DNA of 64,000 nucleotides from NCBI GenBank assembly GCA_022566535.1, contig JADFIR010000006.1, positions 33,953 through 97,952 of the forward strand, written 5' to 3'. Positions 57,241 through 64,000 of the stretch are shown here, piece after piece; the stretch's first letter is position 1; each line of letters begins with the position of its first letter. The notes under the pieces are model-generated. The model worked only from the letters and a program-made list of their open reading frames with translations, was not told where the DNA came from and searched no databases. Position numbers and translations under genes: made by a program. Source of the DNA: Planctomycetota bacterium (GTDB lineage Bacteria; Planctomycetota; Phycisphaerae; Phycisphaerales; SM1A02).

Positions 57241-57317
57241 ACCCCGCATGTGAAAATAATCTGAAGTACTTGTTGGTAAAGGACTTTCGCCTGCATCCGC
57301 CCGGTTCGTGCAGGCCG

Positions 57318-57434
57318 CTACTTCAGCCCGTACTCCTTGAGCTTGCGATACAATGTGCGCTCACCGATGCCTAGAAGCTGTGCGGCCTGTTCGCGGTTGC
57401 CTTGGGTCATCGCCAGCGTCTGGCGGATCGCCTC
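57318..57434 (-). pseudogene. Copied 3' end of the sigma-54 activator (Fis-type HTH)
   Basis: These 117 bases match 58733-58849 with one mismatch and encode [37 protein letters not shown], the DNA-recognition end of the NtrC-type regulator. The frame stays open to 57503 with an ATG, but upstream residues are unrelated. It is a gene fragment, or possibly a 61-residue HTH peptide. It sits in the gap between two PEP-CTERM units; the rest of that gap, 57241-57566, holds nothing else I recognise. Confidence 0.75.
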
Positions 57435-57566
57435 AGCCTTTGGCCGGCCCCACGCCACAGGCAGCGCGAAACGCCGCGTCGGCCTCCGCAAGCAAGTCAA
57501 CAAATCGAACCATCCACGCGGGGCTGGGGGGTCGTGGACGTTCGAACGGCTACGCTTGGGTGCCTA

Positions 57567-58289
57567 CTAGGCCAGCCTGCGACGGCGTTGGCAGGGCAGG
57601 AGCCCTGCCAACGCGAGCAGCGCCACAGAGCCGGGCGCTGGAATTGGAGTAAACGAGATGGAGTTGAGGGCGAAGTGGTTTTTCGTCTCGCGGACGACGA
57701 TCTGCTCCACCAGCGCACCTGGGGCGAGCAACGTGCTGAGGTCCAGAATGCCCGTATTTGCAGCTGGTTCGGAGATGCTGGTCTGGTCGAAGGTGAGCAC
57801 GGTGCCGCCGACGAGATGCACGAAGATCGCCGGGATATCCCGCTGGCTCGGAGGACCACTCAAAGCCCTGTAGTCCCCTAGCGTAAGTACGAGCCCGGTA
57901 GTCGTCGCAGGATCGTCGAAGGTGAGGACAAGCTGTTCGATCACGCTGCCGCCCAGCAATCCGGAGATGAGTTCCGAGCCGAAGCCAAGCTGGTCCTGAA
58001 CACCCCCGCCGAAGCCGTTGAGGAAGATTGTGGCTGGCGTGGTAGGCGCAAACGGATCAAAATGAAACGGAACGGTCGTGTCCGTCAGCGACCCCGCGGT
58101 CAAGACCAGCGGCGCTGGCTGGCCCAGGCTATCAGCGGGAATGTAGGAGAAGCCGAAGTTGCCGCTGGTGCCGCCATTCTGGCTTGCGGCGTCAAGAAAC
58201 ACCGTAATGAGGCCGGCATTCGCCACGGTACCACAACTCAGAACCGCAGCCACGGCCATGCCTAGCCATCTTGATACTTTCATCTTCAC
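57567..58289 (-). CDS. PEP-CTERM-type secreted protein (unit D)
   Basis: This 240-residue protein has a signal peptide (RWLGMAVAAVLSCGTVANAG) and a tail PAPGSVALLALAGLLPCQRR plus RR. GTG at 58289 is 11 bases from AGGAG; the ATG at 58283 is also possible. The body is beta-rich (FNPFAP-like repeats, VLTFDDPATTTGLVLTLGDY) with no enzyme motif. It is the nearest of the cluster to the sigma-54 activator, which lies upstream on the same strand. Confidence 0.85.
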   Translation of the reverse strand: MKMKVSRWLGMAVAAVLSCGTVANAGLITVFLDAASQNGGTSGNFGFSYIPADSLGQPAPLVLTAGSLTDTTVPFHFDPFAPTTPATIFLNGFGGGVQDQLGFGSELISGLLGGSVIEQLVLTFDDPATTTGLVLTLGDYRALSGPPSQRDIPAIFVHLVGGTVLTFDQTSISEPAANTGILDLSTLLAPGALVEQIVVRETKNHFALNSISFTPIPAPGSVALLALAGLLPCQRRRRLA

Positions 58290-58732
58290 TAGTTGTCAAT
58301 CTCCTCTGTCTGACGCGCACGAAAAAGAGATACGCCCTAGGGGCATATCTCTCTCTTCATGCACTTTGGCGGGGCCTGGTCTCCTTTGCTGGACCCCGTA
58401 ACTATCGATCCCTTACTGCCCCCCTGGACCTTGTCAAGAGAAATATGGGGCGATTTGGGGAGTTTTGACAAAACATTTGGGGCACCGACGGGGAGAGCCC
58501 GGCGTCGGCCCGGGGAGCTGCCCGAACAACGGCCTATCGGGTACTTGATCGCGTAACTGCATGTTCCAAACTGAGTTGCGAGCACGCCGCCCCGCTGGGC
58601 CGGCGTTGGGGGCCTGTTCGAACGTTGTTCGGGGACCACCGGGTGGACCAAGTCAGCGGCGACCAATTTCCCGAAGAATGTGTCGCATTTCGCCGCCGCC
58701 GGGACGCCCGAGTCCGGCCTTGCCGCCGGTTC
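58290..58732 (-). promoter_or_regulatory. Promoter and attenuator-like leader, unit D
   Basis: On the minus strand, TTGACA (58432-58437) lies 16 bases from TAAGGG (58410-58415). The hairpin GAGATATGCC-CCTAG-GGCGTATCTC (58327-58351) has one G-U pair and is followed by five T, 33 bases before the start. The part from 58438 to 58732 shows no gene; it is the region downstream of the sigma-54 activator. Confidence 0.55.
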
Positions 58733-60115
58733 CTACTTCAGCCCGTACTCCTTGAGCTTGCGATACAACGTGCGCTCACCGATGCCTAGAAGCTGTGCGG
58801 CCTGTTCGCGGTTGCCTTGGGTCATCGCCAGCGTCTGGCGGATCGCCTCCTTCTCCAGCCGATCCAGCCCTACGCCCGCCAGGCTGCCCTTGACGTAGCG
58901 ATCATCGGACTCATCAGCGAAGATCTCCTGGGGCACATCGCGCACGTCGATCGTTGGGCCGTCGCACATGACGACCATTCTCTGCACCACATTGAGCAGC
59001 TCGCGCACGTTGCCCGGCCAGGCGTACGCCACCAGCCGCATCATCGCCGGCGGGCTTATCGTGGGAATGGGCTTGTCGAGCCCCCTGGCGTACCGGCCAA
59101 GCGCGTGATTGACCAGCAGCGGAATGTCCTCTCGCCGATCTCGAAGCGGAGGCAGGTGGATCTGAGCGCCTCGGACCCGAAAATACAGGTCATCGCGAAA
59201 CTGCCCCGCCGACACCAGCGATTTCAGATCACGATTGGTCGCGCTGACGAAGCGGACATCGACCTTGCGCGTCTCGTTGGAGCCCAAGCGGACCACCTCT
59301 CCGGTCTCAAGCACCCGCAGCAGCTTCGCCTGCATCGCCAGCGGCATGTCGCCGATCTCGTCGAGGAACACCGTCCCGCCGTTGGCGTACTCAAACACCC
59401 CTTCCCGGTCACGATCAGCGCCGGTGTATGCCCCCCGCAAATGGCCGAACAGTTGATCCTCCAGCAGCGTCTCACTCTGCGAAGCGGCGTTGAAGACGAC
59501 GTACCGCTTCTGCGCCCGCTTGGAATGAATGTGAATGGCCGAGGCGATCAGCTCCTTGCCGGTGCCGGACTCGCCGCTGATCAACACGAAGAGGTCGCTG
59601 GGGGCGATCTGCTTGATGGTGGCGATTACTTCGCGAATCGCCGCTGATTCGCCGATGATCCCTTCGAATCCGTATGCGGCATCAACCTGCCCGCGCAGGC
59701 GGGTGTTCTGATGCCGAAGGATCACCGTCTCCGCCGCCCGATGAACCAGATTGCGGAACACGTCGAGGTCCAGCGGCTTTTCGATGAAGTCATACGCTCC
59801 GCCTTGCAGGGCCGCCTTGGCCGTCGGCACATCGCCATGCGCGGTGACCATGATCGTCTCCGCGTCTCGCTGGTGTTCCCTGCTCAACTCAAGGACGGTG
59901 AGACCGGCGGTCTCGCTCTCCATCACCAGGTCGGTAACGATCACGTCGAAACTGCCGTGTCGCAACTCATCTTCAGCCTCCGCCAGGCTGTGCACGATCG
60001 TGCAGACATGCCCCGGCTTGCGCAGGGCTTCGGCCATGACTTGGGCGTGCTCCGTCTCATCGTCAACGATCAGGACCTGAGCATGCACCGAAGGCGGGTT
60101 CTCAGCGTCGGCCAT
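58733..60115 (-). CDS. NtrC-family sigma-54-dependent response regulator
   Basis: This 460-residue protein has a receiver domain (VLIVDDE, phospho-Asp62 in VTDLVM, Lys113 in EKPLD). The AAA+ domain has Walker A GESGTGKE (181-188), GAYTGA (228-233) in place of GAFTGA, and Walker [11 protein letters not shown] Fis-type HTH ([20 protein letters not shown]) ends the protein. It would activate RpoN promoters after phosphorylation. The ATG at 60115 gives MADAENPP; the frame upstream is Arg-rich and non-coding. No partner kinase is adjacent. In other bacteria such regulators (PrsR) control PEP-CTERM genes. Confidence 0.93.
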   Translation of the reverse strand: MADAENPPSVHAQVLIVDDETEHAQVMAEALRKPGHVCTIVHSLAEAEDELRHGSFDVIVTDLVMESETAGLTVLELSREHQRDAETIMVTAHGDVPTAKAALQGGAYDFIEKPLDLDVFRNLVHRAAETVILRHQNTRLRGQVDAAYGFEGIIGESAAIREVIATIKQIAPSDLFVLISGESGTGKELIASAIHIHSKRAQKRYVVFNAASQSETLLEDQLFGHLRGAYTGADRDREGVFEYANGGTVFLDEIGDMPLAMQAKLLRVLETGEVVRLGSNETRKVDVRFVSATNRDLKSLVSAGQFRDDLYFRVRGAQIHLPPLRDRREDIPLLVNHALGRYARGLDKPIPTISPPAMMRLVAYAWPGNVRELLNVVQRMVVMCDGPTIDVRDVPQEIFADESDDRYVKGSLAGVGLDRLEKEAIRQTLAMTQGNREQAAQLLGIGERTLYRKLKEYGLK

Positions 60116-60255
60116 AGCTGGGCATTGTATTTCAACGGGCCGACTCATGCCCACGAACGCCGCCACGCACAACCGCCGCCTGCGGCGCCGCCGCGGCTCG
60201 CCGGCAAGCCGAATCTCAATGCGCCGGCGCGACATCGGCCGATACAATCAGGTCG

Positions 60256-61758
60256 ATGACACAGCCCGCCGCGAGGTTCGCTCCAGCCAAGGTCCCGCAA
60301 AGGCATTCAAGGACAATCGACTTCGCCCCTGAGGGTCGCAGGATCCATTGTGTCGGCATCGGCGGGTGCGGGCTCAGCGGCCTGGCCCGACTGCTGGCGG
60401 AGCGAGGCGCAATGTGCAGCGGGTCGGACTCCGCCCCCAGCGAGCTGACCGAGGCGCTACACACCGAGGGTATCCCCGTCAGCCACCAGCAGACGGCAGA
60501 CACCTTGCCCGACCGTTGCGACCTGGTCATCGCGTCCGCCGCGATTCCCGACGACCATCCCGAGCTGCTGGCCGCCCGGCAGCGCGGCATCGACGTGATC
60601 AGCTACGCCCAAGCACTGGGCATGGTGCAGGCCGACCGCACCGGCGTCTCCATCGCCGGCACCCACGGCAAGAGCACCACCGCCGCGATGCTGTGCCACG
60701 TGCTGATCGAATGCGGGCTGGATCCGAGCTTCATTGTCGGCGCGACCTGCCCGCAGATCGGCGGGGGAAGTCGCACCGGCTCAGCCGCCATTCCCGGCGA
60801 CGACCAATTGGCCCCCCGGCCCGGCATCCTCGTCGCCGAAGCCTGCGAGTTTGATCGCTCCTTCCTCCACCACCGCCCGGTGATCGCCCTGATTAATAAC
60901 GTCGATGAAGATCACCTTGACGTGTACGGCACCCTCGATGCGGTCGTCGAGGCGTTTGGCGAGTTTGCGAAGCTCCTGCCGCCGGTCGATCAGGGCGGGC
61001 AACTGCTGATCGCCCACGACGGGGCCCATCGCCGAGAGGTCACCGCCGACCTGCACTGCGCGGTGGAGACGTTCGGTTTCAACCCCGCTGCGGACTTCCA
61101 CGTTGATTTCGATCCGGCCCACTCCCACATCGTGGTGCATGAGAACGGCGCGCCGGCCGCCCAATGGACCAACGCCATGCCCGGGAAGCACAACGCGCTG
61201 AACGCGGCTGCGGCAGCCATCCTCGCGAACTATTGTGGCGCCGACTGGACGCGGATCGCAACAGCACTCGGCTCATTCCAGGGGCTTGATCGACGCATGC
61301 AACGCCTGGGCGCCCGCCCCATCGCCGGCGGCGAGGTCGTCGTCTACGACGACTACGGTCATCACCCCGCTGAGATCGAGGCGACCCTGCAAGCGCTGCG
61401 CGCGGCCGAGCGCCCCCGCCGGCTGATCTGCGTCTTTCAGCCCCACCAGCACAGCCGCACGCGGTTCCTGCTGGACGAGTTCGCCCGCAGCTTCTCCTGC
61501 GCCGATGTCGTCATCGTGCCGCACATCTACTTCGTGCGCGACACCGAGATCGAGAAGCAGCGGGTGAGCGCGGCCGACCTCGTCGATCGGCTTCGCCGCC
61601 AGGGCGTGACTTCCATGCACCTGTATCCGTTTCAGGCCATCGTCGAACACCTCGAGAACATCTGCAAGGACGGTGATCTGGTGGTGATCATGGGCGCCGG
61701 CCCGGTGGGGCAGGTGGCCAGAGGGTTCCTTGATCGCGAAGAATCATCCGGGTCATAG
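60256..61758 (+). CDS. murC: UDP-N-acetylmuramate-L-alanine ligase
   Basis: This 500-residue cytosolic ligase adds L-Ala to UDP-MurNAc. Motifs are HCVGIGGCGLSGLARLLAER, the ATP loop IAGTHGKSTTAAM, INNVDEDHLDVYG, and the C-terminal YDDYGHHPAEIEATLQALR with FQPHQHSRTR. The start ATG at 60256 gives a 25-residue extension before the Rossmann domain. It is divergent from the sigma-54 activator and first of the murC-murB-ddl run. Confidence 0.95.
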   Translation: MTQPAARFAPAKVPQRHSRTIDFAPEGRRIHCVGIGGCGLSGLARLLAERGAMCSGSDSAPSELTEALHTEGIPVSHQQTADTLPDRCDLVIASAAIPDDHPELLAARQRGIDVISYAQALGMVQADRTGVSIAGTHGKSTTAAMLCHVLIECGLDPSFIVGATCPQIGGGSRTGSAAIPGDDQLAPRPGILVAEACEFDRSFLHHRPVIALINNVDEDHLDVYGTLDAVVEAFGEFAKLLPPVDQGGQLLIAHDGAHRREVTADLHCAVETFGFNPAADFHVDFDPAHSHIVVHENGAPAAQWTNAMPGKHNALNAAAAAILANYCGADWTRIATALGSFQGLDRRMQRLGARPIAGGEVVVYDDYGHHPAEIEATLQALRAAERPRRLICVFQPHQHSRTRFLLDEFARSFSCADVVIVPHIYFVRDTEIEKQRVSAADLVDRLRRQGVTSMHLYPFQAIVEHLENICKDGDLVVIMGAGPVGQVARGFLDREESSGS

Positions 61759-61824
61759 CCCCGTATAGATATGCGGTCGGCCGCCGCGCCGCGCTCGCCG
61801 ATGGCTCGCGGCTAAACTTGGTCT

Positions 61825-61866
61825 CTTCGCGCCTCGATGCCTTGATGCCTTGCTCCCTTGATGCCT
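61825..61866. repeat. GATGCCTT-type short repeat array at the murB start
   Basis: GCCTCGATGCCTTGATGCC with CTTGATGCCTTCC runs into murB, whose ATG is part of the array. The repeat family also occurs at 6052, 15350, 37130 and 53930. Confidence 0.55.
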
Positions 61867-62811
61867 TCCACCAGCCTATCCAGCCTCTTCAGCGATCTCG
61901 ACGTGGATGTCGTTCTGGATGCCCCCATCGGCGCCATGACCTGGTACGGCATCGGCGGCCGGGCTGATCTGATGGTTCGCCCCAATTCGATCGAGGCCCT
62001 CGCCACGCTTGCGAAGCGCTGCGATCGAAGCAGCGCGACGCTTCGGGTGCTCGGCGGCGGCGCGAACCTCCTCGTCGCCGATGAAGGCGCCGACGGCATC
62101 GTCGTTCGTCTCGACACGCCTGCTCTTCGTGAGATCAAATACAACCGCACCGGCCGGATCAGCTCGATGAAAGCCATGGCCGGGGCCGATCTGGCCAAAA
62201 CGCTGATGGACGCCACTCGCCGCGGACTCGACGGCCTCAGCCCGATGGCGGGAATACCCGGAACGATCGGCGGGGCCATTCGCATGAACGCCGGCGGCGC
62301 CTTCGGCTCGATCGGCGATGCCGTCAACAGCGTCACCTGTATTACCCGCCGCGGCGAGCTCGTCACCTACCCCGCCCGCGAGCTGCGATTCGAGTATCGC
62401 CAAACCAACATCCCCGATCCACTGATCGTCTCTGCCACGTTCAACCTTCAGCCGGCAGACCCGATCACCCTGCGCAACCGTGTCAAGGAGATCTTCGTGT
62501 TCAAGAAGAGCACCCAGCCGCTTGCCGACCATTCCGCCGGCTGCACCTTCAAGAACCCCATCGACCCGGTCTCCGAGCAGCGCGTCCCCGCAGGCAAGCT
62601 CATCGACGAAGCCGGCCTCAAGGGCGAGCATATCGGCGGGGCGTCGATCAGCCGCCATCATGCCAACTTCATCGTCACCAAACCGGGCGCGGCCGCCGAG
62701 GACGTTTTGCAGTTGCTTGATCTGGTTCGCCGACGAGTCTACGAGCACGCAGGGATCGAGCTCCAACAGGAAGTCGTGGTCTGGCGCCGTGGCGACCAAG
62801 CCGAGCCGTGA
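61861..62811 (+). CDS. murB: UDP-N-acetylenolpyruvoylglucosamine reductase
   Basis: This 316-residue FAD enzyme reduces UDP-GlcNAc-enolpyruvate to UDP-MurNAc. It shows APIGAMTWYGIGGRADLMVR, the FAD-binding VLGGGANLLVADEGADGIVV, PGTIGGAIRMNAGGAFG, and SAGCTFKNP with LIDEAGLKGEHIGGASIS (type I/II MurB C-terminal). The ATG at 61861 lies within a short repeat and lacks a clear ribosome-binding site; a TTG precedes it. It follows murC. Confidence 0.94.
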   Translation: MPSTSLSSLFSDLDVDVVLDAPIGAMTWYGIGGRADLMVRPNSIEALATLAKRCDRSSATLRVLGGGANLLVADEGADGIVVRLDTPALREIKYNRTGRISSMKAMAGADLAKTLMDATRRGLDGLSPMAGIPGTIGGAIRMNAGGAFGSIGDAVNSVTCITRRGELVTYPARELRFEYRQTNIPDPLIVSATFNLQPADPITLRNRVKEIFVFKKSTQPLADHSAGCTFKNPIDPVSEQRVPAGKLIDEAGLKGEHIGGASISRHHANFIVTKPGAAAEDVLQLLDLVRRRVYEHAGIELQQEVVVWRRGDQAEP

Positions 62812-62844
62812 GCAAAGGGCATGAGGCGGCAGAACTCATTGGCC

Positions 62845-62872
62845 TGTTTCGCGGGCGGGCTCGCCCCGCCGC
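62845..62872. repeat. GCGGGCTCGCCCCGC dispersed repeat (copy 3)
   Basis: TGTTTCGCGGGCGGGCTCGC followed by CCCGCCGC in the murB-ddl gap is a variant of the element at 28650 and 35284. Confidence 0.55.
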
Positions 62873-62923
62873 GATGATGGCGGATAGCCTCTCATCACCT
62901 CGCTGCCCGTAAGGACGATTCTT

Positions 62924-63853
62924 GTGATTCACGCCAAACCAACCGTACTCGTCCTCATGGGCGGCCCGGACGCGGAGCGCGCGGTCAGCCTCATGTCCGG
63001 GAGCGAAATTGCCCAAGCCCTGCGCGACACCGCCCGCTTTGAAGTCATCGAACAGATCATCGACAAACCGACAGCCGATGACCTTCGCCCCTTCGGCGGC
63101 GATGTGGTCTTCCCGGCTTTGCACGGGCACTGGGGCGAGGGCGGGCCGTTGCAGCAGATCCTCGAACAGCTCGGCCTCCCCTACATCGGCTCGGAGCCCA
63201 AACCGGCGGCCCTGGCCATGGACAAACTGGCCACGAAGCGCATCGTCTCGACCGAAGGTGTGCGGTGCCCCGCGGATTGCCGCATCGAAGCGGACGATCC
63301 GTGTCAGGTCGACCCACCGCTTGTCCTCAAACCCATCGACGACGGCTCCAGTGTCGATCTGTATATCTGCCGCAATAGCGATGAAGTCGCCGACGCCCGC
63401 GCGAAGCTGCACCCGAAGCGCGGGGCCGTCATGGCCGAGCAATACATCGCCGGCCGGGAGATCACCGTCGGCATCGTCTGCGGCCAACCGCTGCCGCTGA
63501 TCGAGATCATTCCGGGGCCGGCCGTCGAGTTCTACGACTACCAGGCGAAGTACGTCCGCGACGACACGCGCTACATCATCGACCCGGAACTCCCCTCCGA
63601 CGTCGCCCAACAGTGCACGGATGTTGCGATGCTCGCGTTCGACCGCCTCGGCTGCCGGGATGTCGCCCGCGTTGATTTCATCGTCAACGACGACGGCCCG
63701 TGGTTTCTGGAGATCAACACCATGCCGGGGTTCACGACGCACTCGCTGGTGCCGATGGCCGCAGTGAAGATCGGCCTCGACATGCCCAAGCTGTGCGCCA
63801 AGCTCGCCGACGCCGCCCTGTCCCGCGCCCCGCGCCTCCTCGCCCCCGGTTGA
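62924..63853 (+). CDS. ddl: D-alanine-D-alanine ligase
   Basis: This 309-residue ATP-grasp enzyme makes the D-Ala-D-Ala dipeptide of peptidoglycan. It shows VLMGGPDAERAVSLMSG, PALHGHWGEGGPLQQILEQL, IGSEPKPAALAMDK, the nucleotide-binding VLKPIDDGSSVDL, and the C-terminal DVARVDFIVNDDGPWFLEIN and TMPGFTTHSLVPMAA. A GTG start at 62924 follows AAGGA. With murC and murB it belongs to the dcw-type cell-wall set, so this lineage makes peptidoglycan. Confidence 0.95.
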   Translation: MIHAKPTVLVLMGGPDAERAVSLMSGSEIAQALRDTARFEVIEQIIDKPTADDLRPFGGDVVFPALHGHWGEGGPLQQILEQLGLPYIGSEPKPAALAMDKLATKRIVSTEGVRCPADCRIEADDPCQVDPPLVLKPIDDGSSVDLYICRNSDEVADARAKLHPKRGAVMAEQYIAGREITVGIVCGQPLPLIEIIPGPAVEFYDYQAKYVRDDTRYIIDPELPSDVAQQCTDVAMLAFDRLGCRDVARVDFIVNDDGPWFLEINTMPGFTTHSLVPMAAVKIGLDMPKLCAKLADAALSRAPRLLAPG

Positions 63854-63899
63854 TTCCCGATCCCCCGGAAGATTCACCGCAGAGCGGCTGTGTTGGATG

Positions 63900-64000
63900 T
63901 CAAGAGTGATTGACGCATTTGGGGTTCCATTCTTGTCCGGTGGCGGCGATGGTGTTGAGGATCGTCAGCAGCTTGCGCATGCAGGCGACCATCACCACCT
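63900..64000 (-). mobile_element. IS110-family transposase, 3' end (cut by window edge)
   Basis: Reading in from the right edge, the frame gives VVMVACMRKLLTILNTIAAT then GQEWNPKCVNHS-stop. VACMRKLLTILN is the typical C-terminal segment of IS110/IS1111 DEDD transposases. Only 33 codons are visible; the rest of the gene and the element ends lie outside the window. Confidence 0.8.

Noticed and set aside
52988..58440. c-di-GMP (GEMM) riboswitch in the PEP-CTERM leaders
   Set aside because: The leaders lack the conserved GEMM core sequences and tetraloop/receptor parts; only the terminator-like hairpin is shared.
53591..58732. Sigma-54 -24/-12 promoters for the PEP-CTERM units
   Set aside because: The nearest match (TGGCACCACGCGTTC in leader A) lacks the GC of the -12 box, and the others have none.

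Overview
The window is G+C-rich bacterial chromosome, most likely from a planctomycete of the Phycisphaerae type. The clues are seven secreted proteins with a planctomycete-style PEP-CTERM tail (proline motif, hydrophobic segment, run of 4-6 arginines), secreted proteins ending in dockerin-like DLDGDGTVG repeats, a prepilin-type protein with a long leader, many small dispersed palindromes, and a Gram-negative envelope and flagellar gene set (flgI P-ring, LptF/G-type permeases, murC/murB/ddl). No rRNA gene, intact tRNA gene, CRISPR array or replication origin was seen. The taxonomic call is inference.

Layout. (1) 1-4633 looks like the right end of an integrated element: a composite LmbU-like ORF, a PEP-CTERM protein, a clamp-loader-like AAA+ ATPase overlapping a tyrosine recombinase, a ribbon-helix-helix-like gene, and a 3' fragment of tRNA-Pro(TGG) with its downstream hairpin, interpreted as the attachment site. 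(2) 4680-11360 holds two REP-associated (RAYT) transposases, one broken by an in-frame TGA, each next to its own palindrome family, around asnS, a response regulator and groES-groEL. (3) 11364-18000 carries small secreted or hypothetical genes, an AhpD-like protein, and a zinc-ribbon/lemA/htpX/hypothetical/lemA block. (4) 18065-27327 has two more PEP-CTERM genes (one frameshifted), ruvB, a prepilin-like protein, a divergent cystathionine beta-synthase/gamma-lyase pair and pgi. (5) 27452-39236, all on the minus strand, is a flagellar cluster: flgI-flgJ-flgN-flgK-flgL-fliW-csrA, two flagellins and a GT9 glycosyltransferase, the same core order as the well-known flgK-flgL-fliW-csrA-hag locus. (6) 39408-49378 has a membrane glycosyltransferase, a GYF/zinc-ribbon protein, a SurA-like lipoprotein, a subtilase with dockerin repeats, a dockerin gene with an in-frame TAG, and two LptF/G-family permeases. 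(7) 49666-52912 is a tightly overlapping four-gene minor-pseudopilin operon. (8) 52988-58289 is a cluster of four PEP-CTERM genes plus a related secreted gene. It is followed by a sigma-54 activator, murC, murB, ddl and the cut-off end of an IS110 transposase.

The most interesting signal is in region 8. Each of the four PEP-CTERM transcription units has the same leader: a TTGA-type -35, a 16-nt spacer and a -10-like box, then about 80-105 nt later a hairpin with a GAGA-rich 5' arm and a U-run, then the start codon 33-63 nt beyond. Two of the hairpins pair only as minus-strand RNA, through G-U wobbles. This looks like a family of transcription attenuators, a candidate undescribed cis-regulatory RNA. 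Other notable items are the ATPase-recombinase pair, a cloverleaf-like three-way-junction repeat at 17265, the 101-bp direct repeats bracketing the intact RAYT, a 117-bp copied end of the sigma-54 activator inside the PEP-CTERM cluster, a CsrA with a long extra tail, and a recurring TTGNNN-N16-TAGACT promoter-like signature.
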